Shown: positions 16,324-25,734, counted from the first letter of the stretch. The stretch is 64,000 nt of DNA from Oscillibacter sp. (GCA_003539495.1 DPPB01000012.1:161967-225966); one strand, 5' to 3'. Numbers and translations: made by a program. The notes: a model not told the origin generated them from the letters alone.

Positions 16324-16366
16324 AGTGAGATGACTACGGCGGAGGCTATCCGCCGTAGTCCTCACT
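16324..16366 (+). terminator. Intercistronic hairpin between TRAP binding protein and permease
   Basis: A 12-bp perfect stem (GACTACGGCGGA, 16332-16343, with 16349-16360) is extended by AGTGAG/CTCACT outside a 2-base bulge. No T-run follows, so it more likely stabilises the upstream message or attenuates, allowing more binding protein than permease to be made. Confidence 0.6.
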
Positions 16367-16403
16367 GTCTATAACAAAATAAGCCTAAAGGAGGACGCTC
16401 CCG

Positions 16404-18455
16404 TTGAGCATCTTTAAAAAGAAAAGCCAGACGGCACCTGCGGTAGATACTGCACCCGCTGCTGAAAGCAGCAGTGACATGGAGACCGATCTGGACGAAG
16501 TCATGCGTAAGTATGACCGCGAATCTGCCACCCGCATTTGGGAAGGCACCCCCAAGATCATCATTACGGTGATTATGACCTTTTTCTCCCTGTACTGCCT
16601 GTATATGACCCTGTTCTCCACTGCCCTGCCCGAGGTGCGCCTGACCCTGTTTGTGGGCTGCATCATTATCTTGGGCTTTTTGACCTACCCGGCCAAGAAG
16701 GGCCATGTGAGGGTCAATTCCCTGCCCTGGTACGACATCGTGCTGATGCTGGTGGGCTCCGCGTGCTTTTTCTATTTTGCCATCAATGCCTTTACCCTGA
16801 TTCAACTGGCCACCCGCATTGAGCCCATCCATGTAATCATCGGCGTCATCGGCATTTTGGTGCTGATAGAGCTGTGCCGCCGATGCGTTGGTATCCCTAT
16901 CCTGTGTGTTGTGGCCGCATTGCTGATCTATACCTTCTATAACCAGCTCAGCTATAACCCCAGTTTCTTCAGCGCGCTGAAAAATGTGGTGTATAAGCTA
17001 TTCTACACCACCTCCGGTGTCATAGGCACTCCCATTAACGTGTGCTTTACTTACATCGTTCTGTTCATTATCTTCGGCGCGTTTTTGGAGCGCACCGGCA
17101 TCGCCAGCTTCTTCATTGACTTTGCAAACCGTGTGGCCGGTTGGTCCAGCGGCGGCCCCGCTAAGGTGGCTGTTATCTCCTCCGCCCTGTGCGGCATGGT
17201 GTCCGGCTCCTCCGTGGGCAACACTGTGACTACCGGTTCCGTGACCATTCCCATGATGAAGAAAACCGGCTATAAGCCCGAGTTCGCCGGCGCGGTGGAA
17301 GCTGCCGCCTCTACCGGCGGTCAGATTATGCCGCCCATTATGGGTGCCGCCGCCTTCCTTATGGCGGAATACATGGATCTGCCCTACGCTGAGGTCGCCG
17401 TAAAGGCTATTCTCCCCGCTATTCTGTACTTTTCCGGCATCTTCATTGCTGTGCATCTGGAAGCAAAGAAGCTGGGTCTGCAGGGTATTCCCCGCACAGA
17501 GCTGCCGAAGTGGGGCTATTTGCTCAGAAATCTCTATCTGATACTGCCCCTGGTGCTGCTGGTATGGCTGGTGTCCTCCGGTGCAAAGACCATGGCTACC
17601 TCTGCTGCCCTCTCCATCTTGGCCTCCTTTATCATCGGCTTTATCCACCTGCTGGCCACCAATATCCATCAGATGAACGGCCAGGGCTTTGGAAAGATCC
17701 TGTGGTTGACTGTGAAGGCCAGCCTTCTCTCCGCCGTCGATGCTCTCGCAGCCGGCGCTAAGGGTGCCATCACCGTGGCTGTGGCCTGCGCCATGGCCGG
17801 TATGATTGCCGGGTGCATTACCGTTACGGGCCTGGCCTCCATCCTCATCAACGCCATCGTGCAGCTGGCCGGCAATGCAACCATCGTCGGCCTGGTGCTG
17901 ACTATGTTGTGCTGCATCGTGCTGGGCATGGGCGTACCTACCACCGCTAACTACTGCATCATGGCCTCTACCTGCGCCCCCATACTGATCCAGCTGGGCT
18001 TCTCCCCTGTGGCGGCACACTTCTTCGTGTTCTACTTCGGCATCGTGGCGGACATCACGCCGCCTGTGGCCTTGGCTGCCTATGCCGGCTCCGCCATTGC
18101 CAAGTCTAACCCCATGAAGACCGGTATCAACGCCACAAAGCTGGCTATAGCAGCCTTCATCGTGCCGTATATATTCGCCTATAACCCGAGTATGCTCTTT
18201 GTCGGCAATGTAGAGTGGTACGATGTGCTGCTTATCTCCGTTACCGCCCTGTTGGGTCTGTTCGGCATCGCCGCAGCCCTTAACGGCCATCTATATCGTA
18301 AGATTCCCATGGTGCTGCGCCTTGCCCTTGTGGCAGGTGGTCTCGGCATGATGATCCCTGGCCTGACCTCCGATCTGATCGGTTTGGCCGTTGTTGCCGC
18401 TATTGTCGTATTCCAGTATATCTCCGGCAAAAAGCAAGCCGCATCCGCTGCGTAA
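16404..18455 (+). CDS. TRAP transporter fused permease (DctQ-DctM type, TAXI group)
   Basis: A 683-residue membrane protein joining the small and large TRAP permease subunits, as is usual in TAXI systems. Many hydrophobic helices run through the whole length; the central part contains the DctM-type signature FGAFLERTGIASFF, AVISSALCGMVSGSSVGNT and GVPTTANYCIMASTCAP. The start is TTG at 16404, preceded by AAAGGAGG at correct spacing; the N-terminal 50 residues are cytoplasmic and charged. TRAP transporters of this family take up organic acids using a sodium gradient, consistent with the ATPase operon just downstream. An open frame on the opposite strand is a shadow. Confidence 0.92.
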   Translation: MSIFKKKSQTAPAVDTAPAAESSSDMETDLDEVMRKYDRESATRIWEGTPKIIITVIMTFFSLYCLYMTLFSTALPEVRLTLFVGCIIILGFLTYPAKKGHVRVNSLPWYDIVLMLVGSACFFYFAINAFTLIQLATRIEPIHVIIGVIGILVLIELCRRCVGIPILCVVAALLIYTFYNQLSYNPSFFSALKNVVYKLFYTTSGVIGTPINVCFTYIVLFIIFGAFLERTGIASFFIDFANRVAGWSSGGPAKVAVISSALCGMVSGSSVGNTVTTGSVTIPMMKKTGYKPEFAGAVEAAASTGGQIMPPIMGAAAFLMAEYMDLPYAEVAVKAILPAILYFSGIFIAVHLEAKKLGLQGIPRTELPKWGYLLRNLYLILPLVLLVWLVSSGAKTMATSAALSILASFIIGFIHLLATNIHQMNGQGFGKILWLTVKASLLSAVDALAAGAKGAITVAVACAMAGMIAGCITVTGLASILINAIVQLAGNATIVGLVLTMLCCIVLGMGVPTTANYCIMASTCAPILIQLGFSPVAAHFFVFYFGIVADITPPVALAAYAGSAIAKSNPMKTGINATKLAIAAFIVPYIFAYNPSMLFVGNVEWYDVLLISVTALLGLFGIAAALNGHLYRKIPMVLRLALVAGGLGMMIPGLTSDLIGLAVVAAIVVFQYISGKKQAASAA

Positions 18456-18479
18456 ACTCTTTTTCTCTCATTCTTTATG

Positions 18480-18510
18480 ATCCACCGATCCCCCAGGGGG
18501 TCGGTGGATT
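18480..18510 (+). terminator. Hairpin after TRAP operon
   Basis: TCCACCGATCCCCC pairs with GGGGGTCGGTGGA around a one- to two-base loop (18481-18509). The downstream tract TTCTCTATATTG is only moderately T-rich, so it is a probable terminator. Confidence 0.65.
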
Positions 18511-18566
18511 CTCTATATTGTTATGCCTTTTATCAGCATATTCAATGACTCCCACGCCAAAAACAC

Positions 18567-18595
18567 TTGCAACCTGCACGCAAAAGTTTTATAAT
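18567..18595 (+). promoter_or_regulatory. Promoter of V-type ATPase operon
   Basis: TTGCAA (18567-18572), 17-bp spacer, TATAAT (18590-18595), about 40 bp before the first ATPase gene. Confidence 0.7.
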
Positions 18596-18636
18596 GCAGA
18601 CATATGCACAAAAACATAATCAAGAAGGTGATAACT

Positions 18637-19197
18637 ATGGAACTTCAAATTCAGGACCTCGTTTCATCCATCAAGCAAGATGGCATTGACAGCGCCAACA
18701 GGGAGGCCGCCGCCATTGTGGCGCAAGCCAAGGCACAGGCGGATTCCATTATTACCCAGGCAAAGGCCGACGCTGATAAGCTGCGTCAGGATGCAAACGC
18801 CGAGATCGAAGTGTTCAGAAACAGCGCCCGTCTCAGTGCGGAGCAGGCCAAGCGTGACGCCGTACTGGCTTTCCATCAGGAGATTCAAAAGGAATTTGAA
18901 AAGATCCTGGCTGCCGATGTGTGCAAGGCACTGGATCAGCAGACCCTGGCTACCCTCATTCGTGCCGCTTTGCAGGGTGAGGATGTGTCCGCCTACACGG
19001 TGGAGGTAAGTCAGGTGACAGATGCCATCCGTCAGGAGCTTGCCCAGGAGCTGAAAAATGGCCTGGAAATCCGCCCCTCCAAAAAGGTAGGCGTCGGCTT
19101 CCGCTTGGCCGCTAAGGACGGCTCGGGTTATTTCGATTGCTCCGATGAGGAGATCGCTGAAATGCTCATGCCCTTCTTCCGGGATACTCGCCTATAA
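18637..19197 (+). CDS. V-type ATPase subunit E
   Basis: Peripheral stalk subunit (186 residues). Residues 1-100 form a long alanine/glutamine/lysine-rich helix of the kind seen in stalk subunits (repeated QAKAQADS/QAKADADK), and the C-terminal part is the globular domain that contacts the catalytic head. I start at ATG 18637 (MELQIQDLVSS) with AAGGTGAT upstream; an earlier in-frame ATG at 18604 has no ribosome site. It is the first gene of the operon, followed 11 bp later by the DUF2764 gene. Confidence 0.88.
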   Translation: MELQIQDLVSSIKQDGIDSANREAAAIVAQAKAQADSIITQAKADADKLRQDANAEIEVFRNSARLSAEQAKRDAVLAFHQEIQKEFEKILAADVCKALDQQTLATLIRAALQGEDVSAYTVEVSQVTDAIRQELAQELKNGLEIRPSKKVGVGFRLAAKDGSGYFDCSDEEIAEMLMPFFRDTRL

Positions 19198-19208
19198 GGA
19201 GGTGCCTC

Positions 19209-19730
19209 ATGGCTTCCTACTATTATCTCATCTCAAGTCTGCCCATGCTCCGCACCCAGGGTGAGCCGCCCATGGACTATGCCACGTTCTTATCTCAATG
19301 CAGATCTGCGGTGAGTGAGGGGACGTATAAGACTCTGGAGGAGCTGACGGTACGCTCCGGTAAGGGGCCGCTTCTGTCCGACTGGGGCGAATTCTACCAA
19401 TCTCTCTCACGGGAGCTGACCTATCAGCGCAGTGTGAAGCTGGGCCGGGTCTGCCCTGTCCCCTCTGATCGGGACTCAGGCATTGTCCAGGCGGTAACAG
19501 CGGCAGTAAATGCGGAAAATCCCCTGGAGGGTGAGCGCCTATTACTGGACCTGGAATTTCGCCGTTTGGATGACATGATCGGCCTGCACAATTTTGACGA
19601 ATATGCCCTTTATGGCTACGCCATGAAGCTGCAGCTTCTGGAGCGCCAGCGCACCTTCCGGTATGACCGGGGCAAGCAGGCCTTTGACGGGCTGATGGAT
19701 AACATCCGGCAGCAGATTTCCAGCCTATAA
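19209..19730 (+). CDS. DUF2764 family V-type ATPase-associated protein
   Basis: A 173-residue protein beginning MASYYYLISSLPML, the signature start of DUF2764. This family occurs in the V-ATPase operons of Chlamydiae, Bacteroidetes and spirochaetes, at the place where other operons carry subunit C, so a stalk or connector role is plausible (inference). The rest is predicted to be helical with no membrane segment. AAGGAGG lies at good spacing before the ATG, and subunit A follows after 18 bp. Confidence 0.8.
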   Translation: MASYYYLISSLPMLRTQGEPPMDYATFLSQCRSAVSEGTYKTLEELTVRSGKGPLLSDWGEFYQSLSRELTYQRSVKLGRVCPVPSDRDSGIVQAVTAAVNAENPLEGERLLLDLEFRRLDDMIGLHNFDEYALYGYAMKLQLLERQRTFRYDRGKQAFDGLMDNIRQQISSL

Positions 19731-19748
19731 CAAAACAGGAGAATCAAT

Positions 19749-21476
19749 ATGGACAAAGTAACAGGATTTGTGACCGGAGTAAACGGGAACCTGGTATCGG
19801 CCAGCTTCTCCGGCTCCGTGCGAAAAAATGAAGTGGGCTATGTCCTGGTGGGTGACGAACGTCTTAAGGGTGAGGTCATCCGCATAAACGGCGACACAGC
19901 CAGCATGCAGATCTATGAAATGACAAACGGCATCCAGGTGGGCGACAAGGTGGAGCTCTCCGGCCAGCTTATGAGCGTAGAGCTGGGGCCGGGCCTGCTG
20001 ACCCAGGTGTTCGATGGCCTGCAGAATCCCCTGCCCAAGCTGGCGGAAAAATGCGGCTTTTTCCTGGAGCGCGGTGTGTATCTGGATCCCATTCCCGACC
20101 GGGATTGGGAGTTCACCCCCAGGGTCGCCCCCGGTGATGTGGTCACCGCAGGCGATGCCATCGGCAGCGTGCCGGAGGGTCTGTTCACCCATTTGATCAT
20201 GGTCCCCTTTGACCTGACAGACGAGTGGACGGTCAAATCCGTCCGGGAAAAGGGCGTATACAATGTACGCGACACCATGGCGGTGCTGGAAAACGAAAAG
20301 GGCGAGCAGCGGGAGCTGACCATGGTCTTTTCCTGGCCTGTAAAGCAGCCCATCCGCTGCTATGAGGAGCGTCTGCGGCCCGATGAAACGCTTGTGACTC
20401 AGCTCCGCTGTATCGACACCTTCCTGCCCGTAGCCAAAGGCGGCACCTTCTGTGTGCCCGGCCCCTTCGGCGCCGGAAAAACCGTCCTGCAGCACATGGA
20501 GGCCAAGAATGCCGATGTGGACATCGTCATCGTGGCCGCCTGCGGCGAGCGTGCCGGCGAGGTGGTGGAGGTGCTGACGGAGTTTCCGGAGCTTACAGAC
20601 CCCCGCACCGGCCGTTCCCTTATGGAGCGTACCATTATTATCTGCAACACATCCTCCATGCCCGTGGCCGCCCGTGAAGCATCGGTGTACACCGCTGTGA
20701 CCATGGCGGAATACTACCGGCAGATGGGGCTGGATGTGCTGCTGCTGGCAGACTCCACTAGCCGCTGGGCTCAGGCTATGCGTGAAATGAGTGGCCGTCT
20801 GGAGGAGATCCCCGGCGAGGAAGCCTTCCCCGCCTATTTGGAATCCGTCATCGCCTCTTTCTATGAGCGGGCTGGCAAGGTCCGCCTCAAGAACGGTGAG
20901 ATTGCCTCCGTGACCATCGGCGGCACCGTCTCCCCTGCCGGCGGTAACTTTGAAGAGCCTGTGACCCAGGCCACACTGAAGGTGGTAGGCGCGTTCCACG
21001 GCCTGTCCCGTGAGCGGTCCGATGCCCGCAAATACCCCGCCATCCATCCTATCGATTCCTGGTCCAAGTACAAGGGCGTGGTGGATATGGAGCGAGTAGA
21101 ACATGCTCGGTCCATCCTCAAGCGCAGTAACGAGATCAATCAAATGATGAAGGTCATCGGTGAGGAGGGTACCTCCGCCGAGGACTACATCATTTACCAA
21201 AAGGGTGAGCTGCTGGATGCGGTCTATCTGCAGCAGAACTCCTTTGATCCCATCGATGCCGCCTGCGACCCCGAGCGCCAGGTGTACGAGTTCGATATAC
21301 TTTACGATGTGCTGACCCGGGATTTCGACCTGGAGGACAAGAAAGAGATTCGCGCCTTCTTCAACCAGGTTCGGCAGGAGTTTCTGGATTGGCACAACAC
21401 CCATTTCCGCTCGCCGGAATTCGAGGCCCAGGAAAAGAAGCTGAAGGACTTTTACCTGAGCAAGGTCCAGGGCTGA
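19749..21476 (+). CDS. ntpA: V-type ATPase catalytic subunit A
   Basis: Catalytic ATP-hydrolysing subunit (575 residues). Walker A is GPFGAGKT at 238-245, followed by the Walker B region (LDVLLLADSTSRWAQAMREMSGRLEE, in which LLLADSTSRW marks the site) and the E of the GER-type segment (AACGERAGE). The N-terminal beta-barrel and the A-type insertion between about 110 and 190 are present, which separates it from F-type beta. Preceded by AGGAG. Subunit B follows after 13 bp. Confidence 0.96.
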   Translation: MDKVTGFVTGVNGNLVSASFSGSVRKNEVGYVLVGDERLKGEVIRINGDTASMQIYEMTNGIQVGDKVELSGQLMSVELGPGLLTQVFDGLQNPLPKLAEKCGFFLERGVYLDPIPDRDWEFTPRVAPGDVVTAGDAIGSVPEGLFTHLIMVPFDLTDEWTVKSVREKGVYNVRDTMAVLENEKGEQRELTMVFSWPVKQPIRCYEERLRPDETLVTQLRCIDTFLPVAKGGTFCVPGPFGAGKTVLQHMEAKNADVDIVIVAACGERAGEVVEVLTEFPELTDPRTGRSLMERTIIICNTSSMPVAAREASVYTAVTMAEYYRQMGLDVLLLADSTSRWAQAMREMSGRLEEIPGEEAFPAYLESVIASFYERAGKVRLKNGEIASVTIGGTVSPAGGNFEEPVTQATLKVVGAFHGLSRERSDARKYPAIHPIDSWSKYKGVVDMERVEHARSILKRSNEINQMMKVIGEEGTSAEDYIIYQKGELLDAVYLQQNSFDPIDAACDPERQVYEFDILYDVLTRDFDLEDKKEIRAFFNQVRQEFLDWHNTHFRSPEFEAQEKKLKDFYLSKVQG

Positions 21477-21489
21477 GGAGGGAAGCAAT

Positions 21490-22785
21490 ATGCAGAAAGT
21501 TTACACTAAAATCGAATCCATTGTGGGAAACGTGGTCACCGTCCGGGCCTCCGGCGTCCGTTTGGGTGACCTGGCCCTGGTGGGCAAAAGCTATGCCAAC
21601 GTAATCAAGCTGAATAAGGACCTGGTTACACTCCAGGTCTTCAGTGGCACCCAGGGTGTCAGCACCACGGATCCGGTCCGCTTTTTGGGCCGGCCTATGA
21701 TGGTATCCTTCTCGGATCATCTGCTGGGCCGCATTTTTGACGGCGCCGGTGTGCCCCGTGATAGCGGACCCGCCCTGACCGAGAATATGATCCCCATCGG
21801 CGGCCCATCCGTGAACCCATCCAAGCGTACCGTTCCCAATAAAATGATCCGCACCGGTATCCCCATGATCGATGTATTCAACACCCTGGTGGAGAGTCAG
21901 AAGCTGCCCATCTTCTCCGTGTCCGGAGAGCCATACAACCAGCTGCTCTCCCGCATTGCCATGCAGGCGCAGGTGGATGTGATTGTCCTGGGCGGCATGG
22001 GCCTGAAGTACGATGACTATCTGTTTTTCCGGGATACCTTGGAAAAGAGCGGTGCCATGGGCCGCACGGTGATGTTTATTCACACCGCCTCCGACCCCAC
22101 GGTGGAATGTACCCTGGTGCCGGACCTGGCTCTGGCCGTGGCCGAGCAGTTCGCGCTGGACGGCAAGCGGGTGCTGGTCCTCCTGACCGATATGACCAAC
22201 TACGCAGACGCGCAGAAGGAAATGGCCATCACCATGGAGCAGGTGCCGTCTAACCGTGGCTATCCGGGTGACCTTTACAGCTGTTTGGCTGCCCGCTATG
22301 AAAAGGCCGTTGACTTTGAGGACGCCGGCTCCATCACCATCCTTGGTGTGACCACCATGCCCGGCGATGACGTAACCCACCCCGTCCCCGATAACACCGG
22401 CTATATCACCGAGGGCCAGTATTATCTGAAAAACGGCCACATTGAGCCCTTTGGCTCCCTGTCCCGTCTGAAGCAGAACGTCAACGGCAAGACCCGCAGC
22501 GACCACCGGGCGCTGATGGACGGCATGATCCGCCTGTACAGCGCCTATAAGGAGAGCCTGGAGAAGAAGTCCATGGGTTTTGCTATGTCCGAGTGGGACG
22601 AAAAGCTCCTGAAGTACGGCCATCTGTTTGAAACAAAGCTGATGGATCTGAGCGTGAACATCCCCCTGGAGGAGGCGCTGGATCTGGGCTGGGAGATCTT
22701 GGCTGAGTGCTTTGAGCCCAATGAAACGGGTCTGAAAACCAGTCTCATTCAGGAGAGATGGCCTAAGCCCTCCGCCCAGGAGTGA
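21490..22785 (+). CDS. ntpB: V-type ATPase subunit B
   Basis: Non-catalytic nucleotide-binding subunit of the head (431 residues). It lacks a Walker A lysine, as expected for B subunits: the equivalent stretch is FSVSGEPYNQLL. Other family segments are RTGIPMIDVFNTLVESQKLPIF and VLVLLTDMTNYADA. Length is slightly short compared with the roughly 460 residues of archaeal and enterococcal B subunits, consistent with the bacterial DUF2764-containing branch. Confidence 0.95.
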   Translation: MQKVYTKIESIVGNVVTVRASGVRLGDLALVGKSYANVIKLNKDLVTLQVFSGTQGVSTTDPVRFLGRPMMVSFSDHLLGRIFDGAGVPRDSGPALTENMIPIGGPSVNPSKRTVPNKMIRTGIPMIDVFNTLVESQKLPIFSVSGEPYNQLLSRIAMQAQVDVIVLGGMGLKYDDYLFFRDTLEKSGAMGRTVMFIHTASDPTVECTLVPDLALAVAEQFALDGKRVLVLLTDMTNYADAQKEMAITMEQVPSNRGYPGDLYSCLAARYEKAVDFEDAGSITILGVTTMPGDDVTHPVPDNTGYITEGQYYLKNGHIEPFGSLSRLKQNVNGKTRSDHRALMDGMIRLYSAYKESLEKKSMGFAMSEWDEKLLKYGHLFETKLMDLSVNIPLEEALDLGWEILAECFEPNETGLKTSLIQERWPKPSAQE

Positions 22786-22795
22786 GGAGGCGCCT

Positions 22796-23410
22796 ATGGC
22801 TGTTAAACTCACAAAAAATGAGCTGAAGGTGCAGAAGGACCGCCTGAAGCAGTTTCAGCGTTATCTGCCCACCCTACAGCTGAAAAAGCAGCAGCTCCAA
22901 TCTGTGGTGATGCATGTAACCGCCCAGCTGGAGGAGGTGGAGCGGCAGCGCCGGGCCGCCGTAGACGGGCTGGACGATTGGGTGGCCGTCTTTGCGGAAA
23001 ATGAGAGCTTTCCGGAGGGCAAGCAGCTTCAATCTCTCGTCCGCCCCAGCCATGTGGAGTGCGGCCAAGAGAACATCGCCGGCGTCACTGTACCTGTTTT
23101 CCGAGATTTAAGCTTTGAGGAGATCCGATACGACGTGGCGGACTATCCCCTTTGGGTCGATACGGCCGCTGTCCGCCTGCGGGAGATTGCCCGATTGGAC
23201 GCCCTGGCCAAGACTCTCCGCCGCCAGGTGGAGCTGCTGGAAAAGGAGCTGCGCTCCACGGCCCAGCGGGTAAACCTGTTTGAAAAGGTAAAGATTCCTG
23301 AGGCCAAGGAAAATATCCGTGTCATCGGCATCTATCTGGGCGATCAGCAGACCTCCGCCGTGGTGCGGGGTAAGATCGCCAAGAAAAAGCTGCAGGAGGT
23401 GGGCCAATGA
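22796..23410 (+). CDS. ntpD: V-type ATPase central stalk subunit D
   Basis: A 204-residue coiled-coil protein that forms the rotating shaft. The N-terminal signature is LTKNELKVQKDRLKQFQRYL followed by a helix to about residue 70, and a second long helix near the C-terminus (LEKELRSTAQRVNLFEK). It is 10 bp downstream of subunit B and its stop overlaps the start of subunit I by 4 bp (ATGA). Confidence 0.93.
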   Translation: MAVKLTKNELKVQKDRLKQFQRYLPTLQLKKQQLQSVVMHVTAQLEEVERQRRAAVDGLDDWVAVFAENESFPEGKQLQSLVRPSHVECGQENIAGVTVPVFRDLSFEEIRYDVADYPLWVDTAAVRLREIARLDALAKTLRRQVELLEKELRSTAQRVNLFEKVKIPEAKENIRVIGIYLGDQQTSAVVRGKIAKKKLQEVGQ

Positions 23411-25233
23411 TCGAAAAAATGAAGGTGGTCCACATTGTGACCACTGCGGCCGAAAAAACTGCATTACTGGATCGTCTGCAGCAGCTGGGTATCGTCCATT
23501 TCTCTGAAAAGGCCTCTGCGGATCAGCAGCATCTCCAGCGCTTTGCCGATCTGTCCCGGATGGTCACTGTGCTGCAGGAGTACGGCAATGTTCCCCCGGA
23601 GAAGGTCCCTCTGTCCAATGATGAATTCGAGTCCTTTTTCTCCGAGCTATCCGCCTGCATGGAGCGCAAAAAAGCGCTGCAGGAGGAGCAGACCGCCGCT
23701 CATGCCGCCGCGGAAAGGCTGGCCGAGTGGGGCCGCTTCTCCCCGACGGATTTGCGTTCCCTCAAGGACGCAGGCTGGGACATCCACATTTACCGCACGG
23801 ATAAAAAGACCATGGCCGCTCTGCTGAATGCTCCGGATGTGCAGATCATCCGCCTGTCTCCCGTGGGCAAGATGCAGACCTTTGCCACCCTTTCCCCTCT
23901 ACCAGGCGAGTATTCTGCCACAGAGTTTCCCATACCCGATAAGGGTTTGGAGGAGCTGGAGCAGGAGCAGCAGCGTTGTGCCAAGGGCCTTTCCGATTGC
24001 GAAGTTGCCCTCCGTCAGGCGGCTTCCCACCTGCCCAGCATCCGTGTACAAATGCTCAAAACCCAGAACGATGCCGAGTATTCTGCCGTCAGCAATACCT
24101 CCCAAAGCCAAGACGGCCTGGTGTGGCTGCGGGGCTATCTGCCCGCCGCCCAAGTAGAGGACTTCAAGGCGGCCGCCGCTCAGGCCCACTGGGCATGGGC
24201 TCTTGAGGATCCGGATGCAGACGACGACCAGGTTCCCACTAAGGTTAAATACAATAAAGTGACCAAGCTGATGATCCCGGTGTTTGATATTCTGGGCACT
24301 GTTCCGGGCTACCGGGAATACGATATTTCCTTTTGGTTCCTGGGCTTTTTCACCCTTTTCTTCGCCATGATCATCGGTGACGCAGGGTACGGCTGCCTGT
24401 TCCTGCTGCTGGCCCTGGTCCTAACGCTGAAGGGCAAGAAAAAATCCAATGCCGTGCAGCTGCTTTGGGTGCTGTCCATTGCCACCATTATATGGGGCGC
24501 GCTCACAGGTACCTGGTTTGGCCTGGAGCAGGCCATGGATGTGCCGCTGCTGCGAAGTCTGGTGATCCCCACCTTTGCCAACTATCCGGCATACTTCGAT
24601 GTATCCACCACCACCCAGCAGAACACCATTATGAAGTTCTGTTTTATTCTGGGCACAGTGCAGCTGTCCTTGGCCTGCGTTATGAACATTCGGCGCAAGC
24701 TGAAGGAGAAGGACCTGAGCTGGATGGCCGATCTGGGCTGGCTGGCCGCCATTGATGCGCTATATTTCGTGGTGCTGTATCTGGTCATCGGCCAGGAGGT
24801 TAATTTGATTCCTGTGGCCTGCGTGGTCATCGCCGGCTTCCTGCTGGTGGTGTGCTTCGGCGGCATGGCGCCGGGTAAGAGCTTCGGTCAGGGCCTCAAG
24901 GCAGGGCTTGGTGATGCTTTCACGGTGTTTCTTAACACCATCAGCGCTTTCGGCAACATCATGAGCTATATCCGCCTGTTTGCCGTGGGCATGGCGTCCT
25001 TGGCCATTGCGCAGAGCTTCAACAACATGGCCTTCAGCTTCAAGGGCCCTCTGGTGGTGGCCGCCGTGCTGATCCTGCTCATCGGCCACGGGCTGAACAT
25101 TGTTATGGGCCTGCTTTCCGTAGTGGTCCACGGCGTCCGGCTGAATCTGCTGGAGTTCTCCGGTCAGTTGGGTATGGAATGGGCCGGTATCGCATACGAT
25201 CCCTTTAAAAAGGGTGACAAAATAAAAAAATAA
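23407..25233 (+). CDS. ntpI: V-type ATPase membrane subunit I (subunit a homologue)
   Basis: A 608-residue protein with an N-terminal soluble stator part (about 1-290, rich in coiled coil) and a C-terminal membrane part of seven or so helices. The segment FGNIMSYIRLFAVGMASLAIAQ contains the conserved arginine (YIRLF) needed for ion release from the K ring. Another conserved stretch is FFAMIIGDAGYGCLF. It forms the half-channels with subunit K, encoded next. Confidence 0.94.
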   Translation: MIEKMKVVHIVTTAAEKTALLDRLQQLGIVHFSEKASADQQHLQRFADLSRMVTVLQEYGNVPPEKVPLSNDEFESFFSELSACMERKKALQEEQTAAHAAAERLAEWGRFSPTDLRSLKDAGWDIHIYRTDKKTMAALLNAPDVQIIRLSPVGKMQTFATLSPLPGEYSATEFPIPDKGLEELEQEQQRCAKGLSDCEVALRQAASHLPSIRVQMLKTQNDAEYSAVSNTSQSQDGLVWLRGYLPAAQVEDFKAAAAQAHWAWALEDPDADDDQVPTKVKYNKVTKLMIPVFDILGTVPGYREYDISFWFLGFFTLFFAMIIGDAGYGCLFLLLALVLTLKGKKKSNAVQLLWVLSIATIIWGALTGTWFGLEQAMDVPLLRSLVIPTFANYPAYFDVSTTTQQNTIMKFCFILGTVQLSLACVMNIRRKLKEKDLSWMADLGWLAAIDALYFVVLYLVIGQEVNLIPVACVVIAGFLLVVCFGGMAPGKSFGQGLKAGLGDAFTVFLNTISAFGNIMSYIRLFAVGMASLAIAQSFNNMAFSFKGPLVVAAVLILLIGHGLNIVMGLLSVVVHGVRLNLLEFSGQLGMEWAGIAYDPFKKGDKIKK

Positions 25234-25251
25234 ACGGATAGGAGATTAATT

Positions 25252-25686
25252 ATGAATATCGCATTTATTGGTATGGCGTGCGCTCTGGGCCTGTCCGCCA
25301 TGGGCTCTGCATTCGGTTCCGGCTTTGCCGCACAGGCTTCTGTCGGCGCGTGGAAAAAATGCTACGCCAACGGCAAGCCCGCCCCCTTTATCATGGTGGC
25401 TTTCTCCGGTGCTCCCCTGACCCAAACCATCTATGGCTTCTTGCTGATGAACTTCATCCGCAGCGCCGTGGAGGGCGGCTGTGACTCTCTGCTGGCTATG
25501 TTCACCGGTATCTTTGCGGGTCTGGCCATCGGCTTGTCCGCCCTTTTCCAGGGCAAGGTGGCCGCAGCCTCCGCAGATGCTCTGGGTGAAACCGGAAAGG
25601 GCACGGCCAACTACTTCATCGTCATCGGTATTATCGAAACGGTGGCTCTGTTCACCCTGGTGTTCAGCCTGCTGCTGCTGCAGTAA
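25252..25686 (+). CDS. ntpK: V-type ATPase proteolipid subunit K, Na+-site residues present
   Basis: Ring-forming, ion-carrying subunit (144 residues, four helices from a duplicated hairpin). In Enterococcus hirae NtpK the Na+ site uses T64, Q65, Y68, Q110 and E139. The same pattern is here: T57, Q58 and Y61 in PLTQTIYGF, Q100 in ALFQGKVAAA, and E129 in GIIETVALF. The carboxylate of the first hairpin is missing, so one ion is carried per four helices. This argues for Na+ coupling (inference by homology). Last gene of the operon, followed by a strong terminator. Confidence 0.93.
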   Translation: MNIAFIGMACALGLSAMGSAFGSGFAAQASVGAWKKCYANGKPAPFIMVAFSGAPLTQTIYGFLLMNFIRSAVEGGCDSLLAMFTGIFAGLAIGLSALFQGKVAAASADALGETGKGTANYFIVIGIIETVALFTLVFSLLLLQ

Positions 25687-25691
25687 AACAG

Positions 25692-25730
25692 AAAAAGGAT
25701 CAGGGCCAAGAAGGCTCTGATCCTTTTTTT
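25692..25730 (+). terminator. Rho-independent terminator of V-ATPase operon
   Basis: AAAAAGGATCAGGGCC pairs with GGCTCTGATCCTTTTT around a 5-base loop, followed by a run of seven T. It lies 5 bp after the ntpK stop. Confidence 0.95.
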
Positions 25731-25734
25731 ATGC

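Noticed and set aside
16998..18290. Long open frame opposite the TRAP permease (430 codons)
   Set aside because: Its translation is His/Gly/Gln-rich low-complexity text, antisense to a clearly conserved permease; it is a codon-bias shadow.
19725..22812. Long minus-strand frames opposite ntpA and ntpB
   Set aside because: Antisense to highly conserved ATPase subunits, no ribosome sites and no family text.
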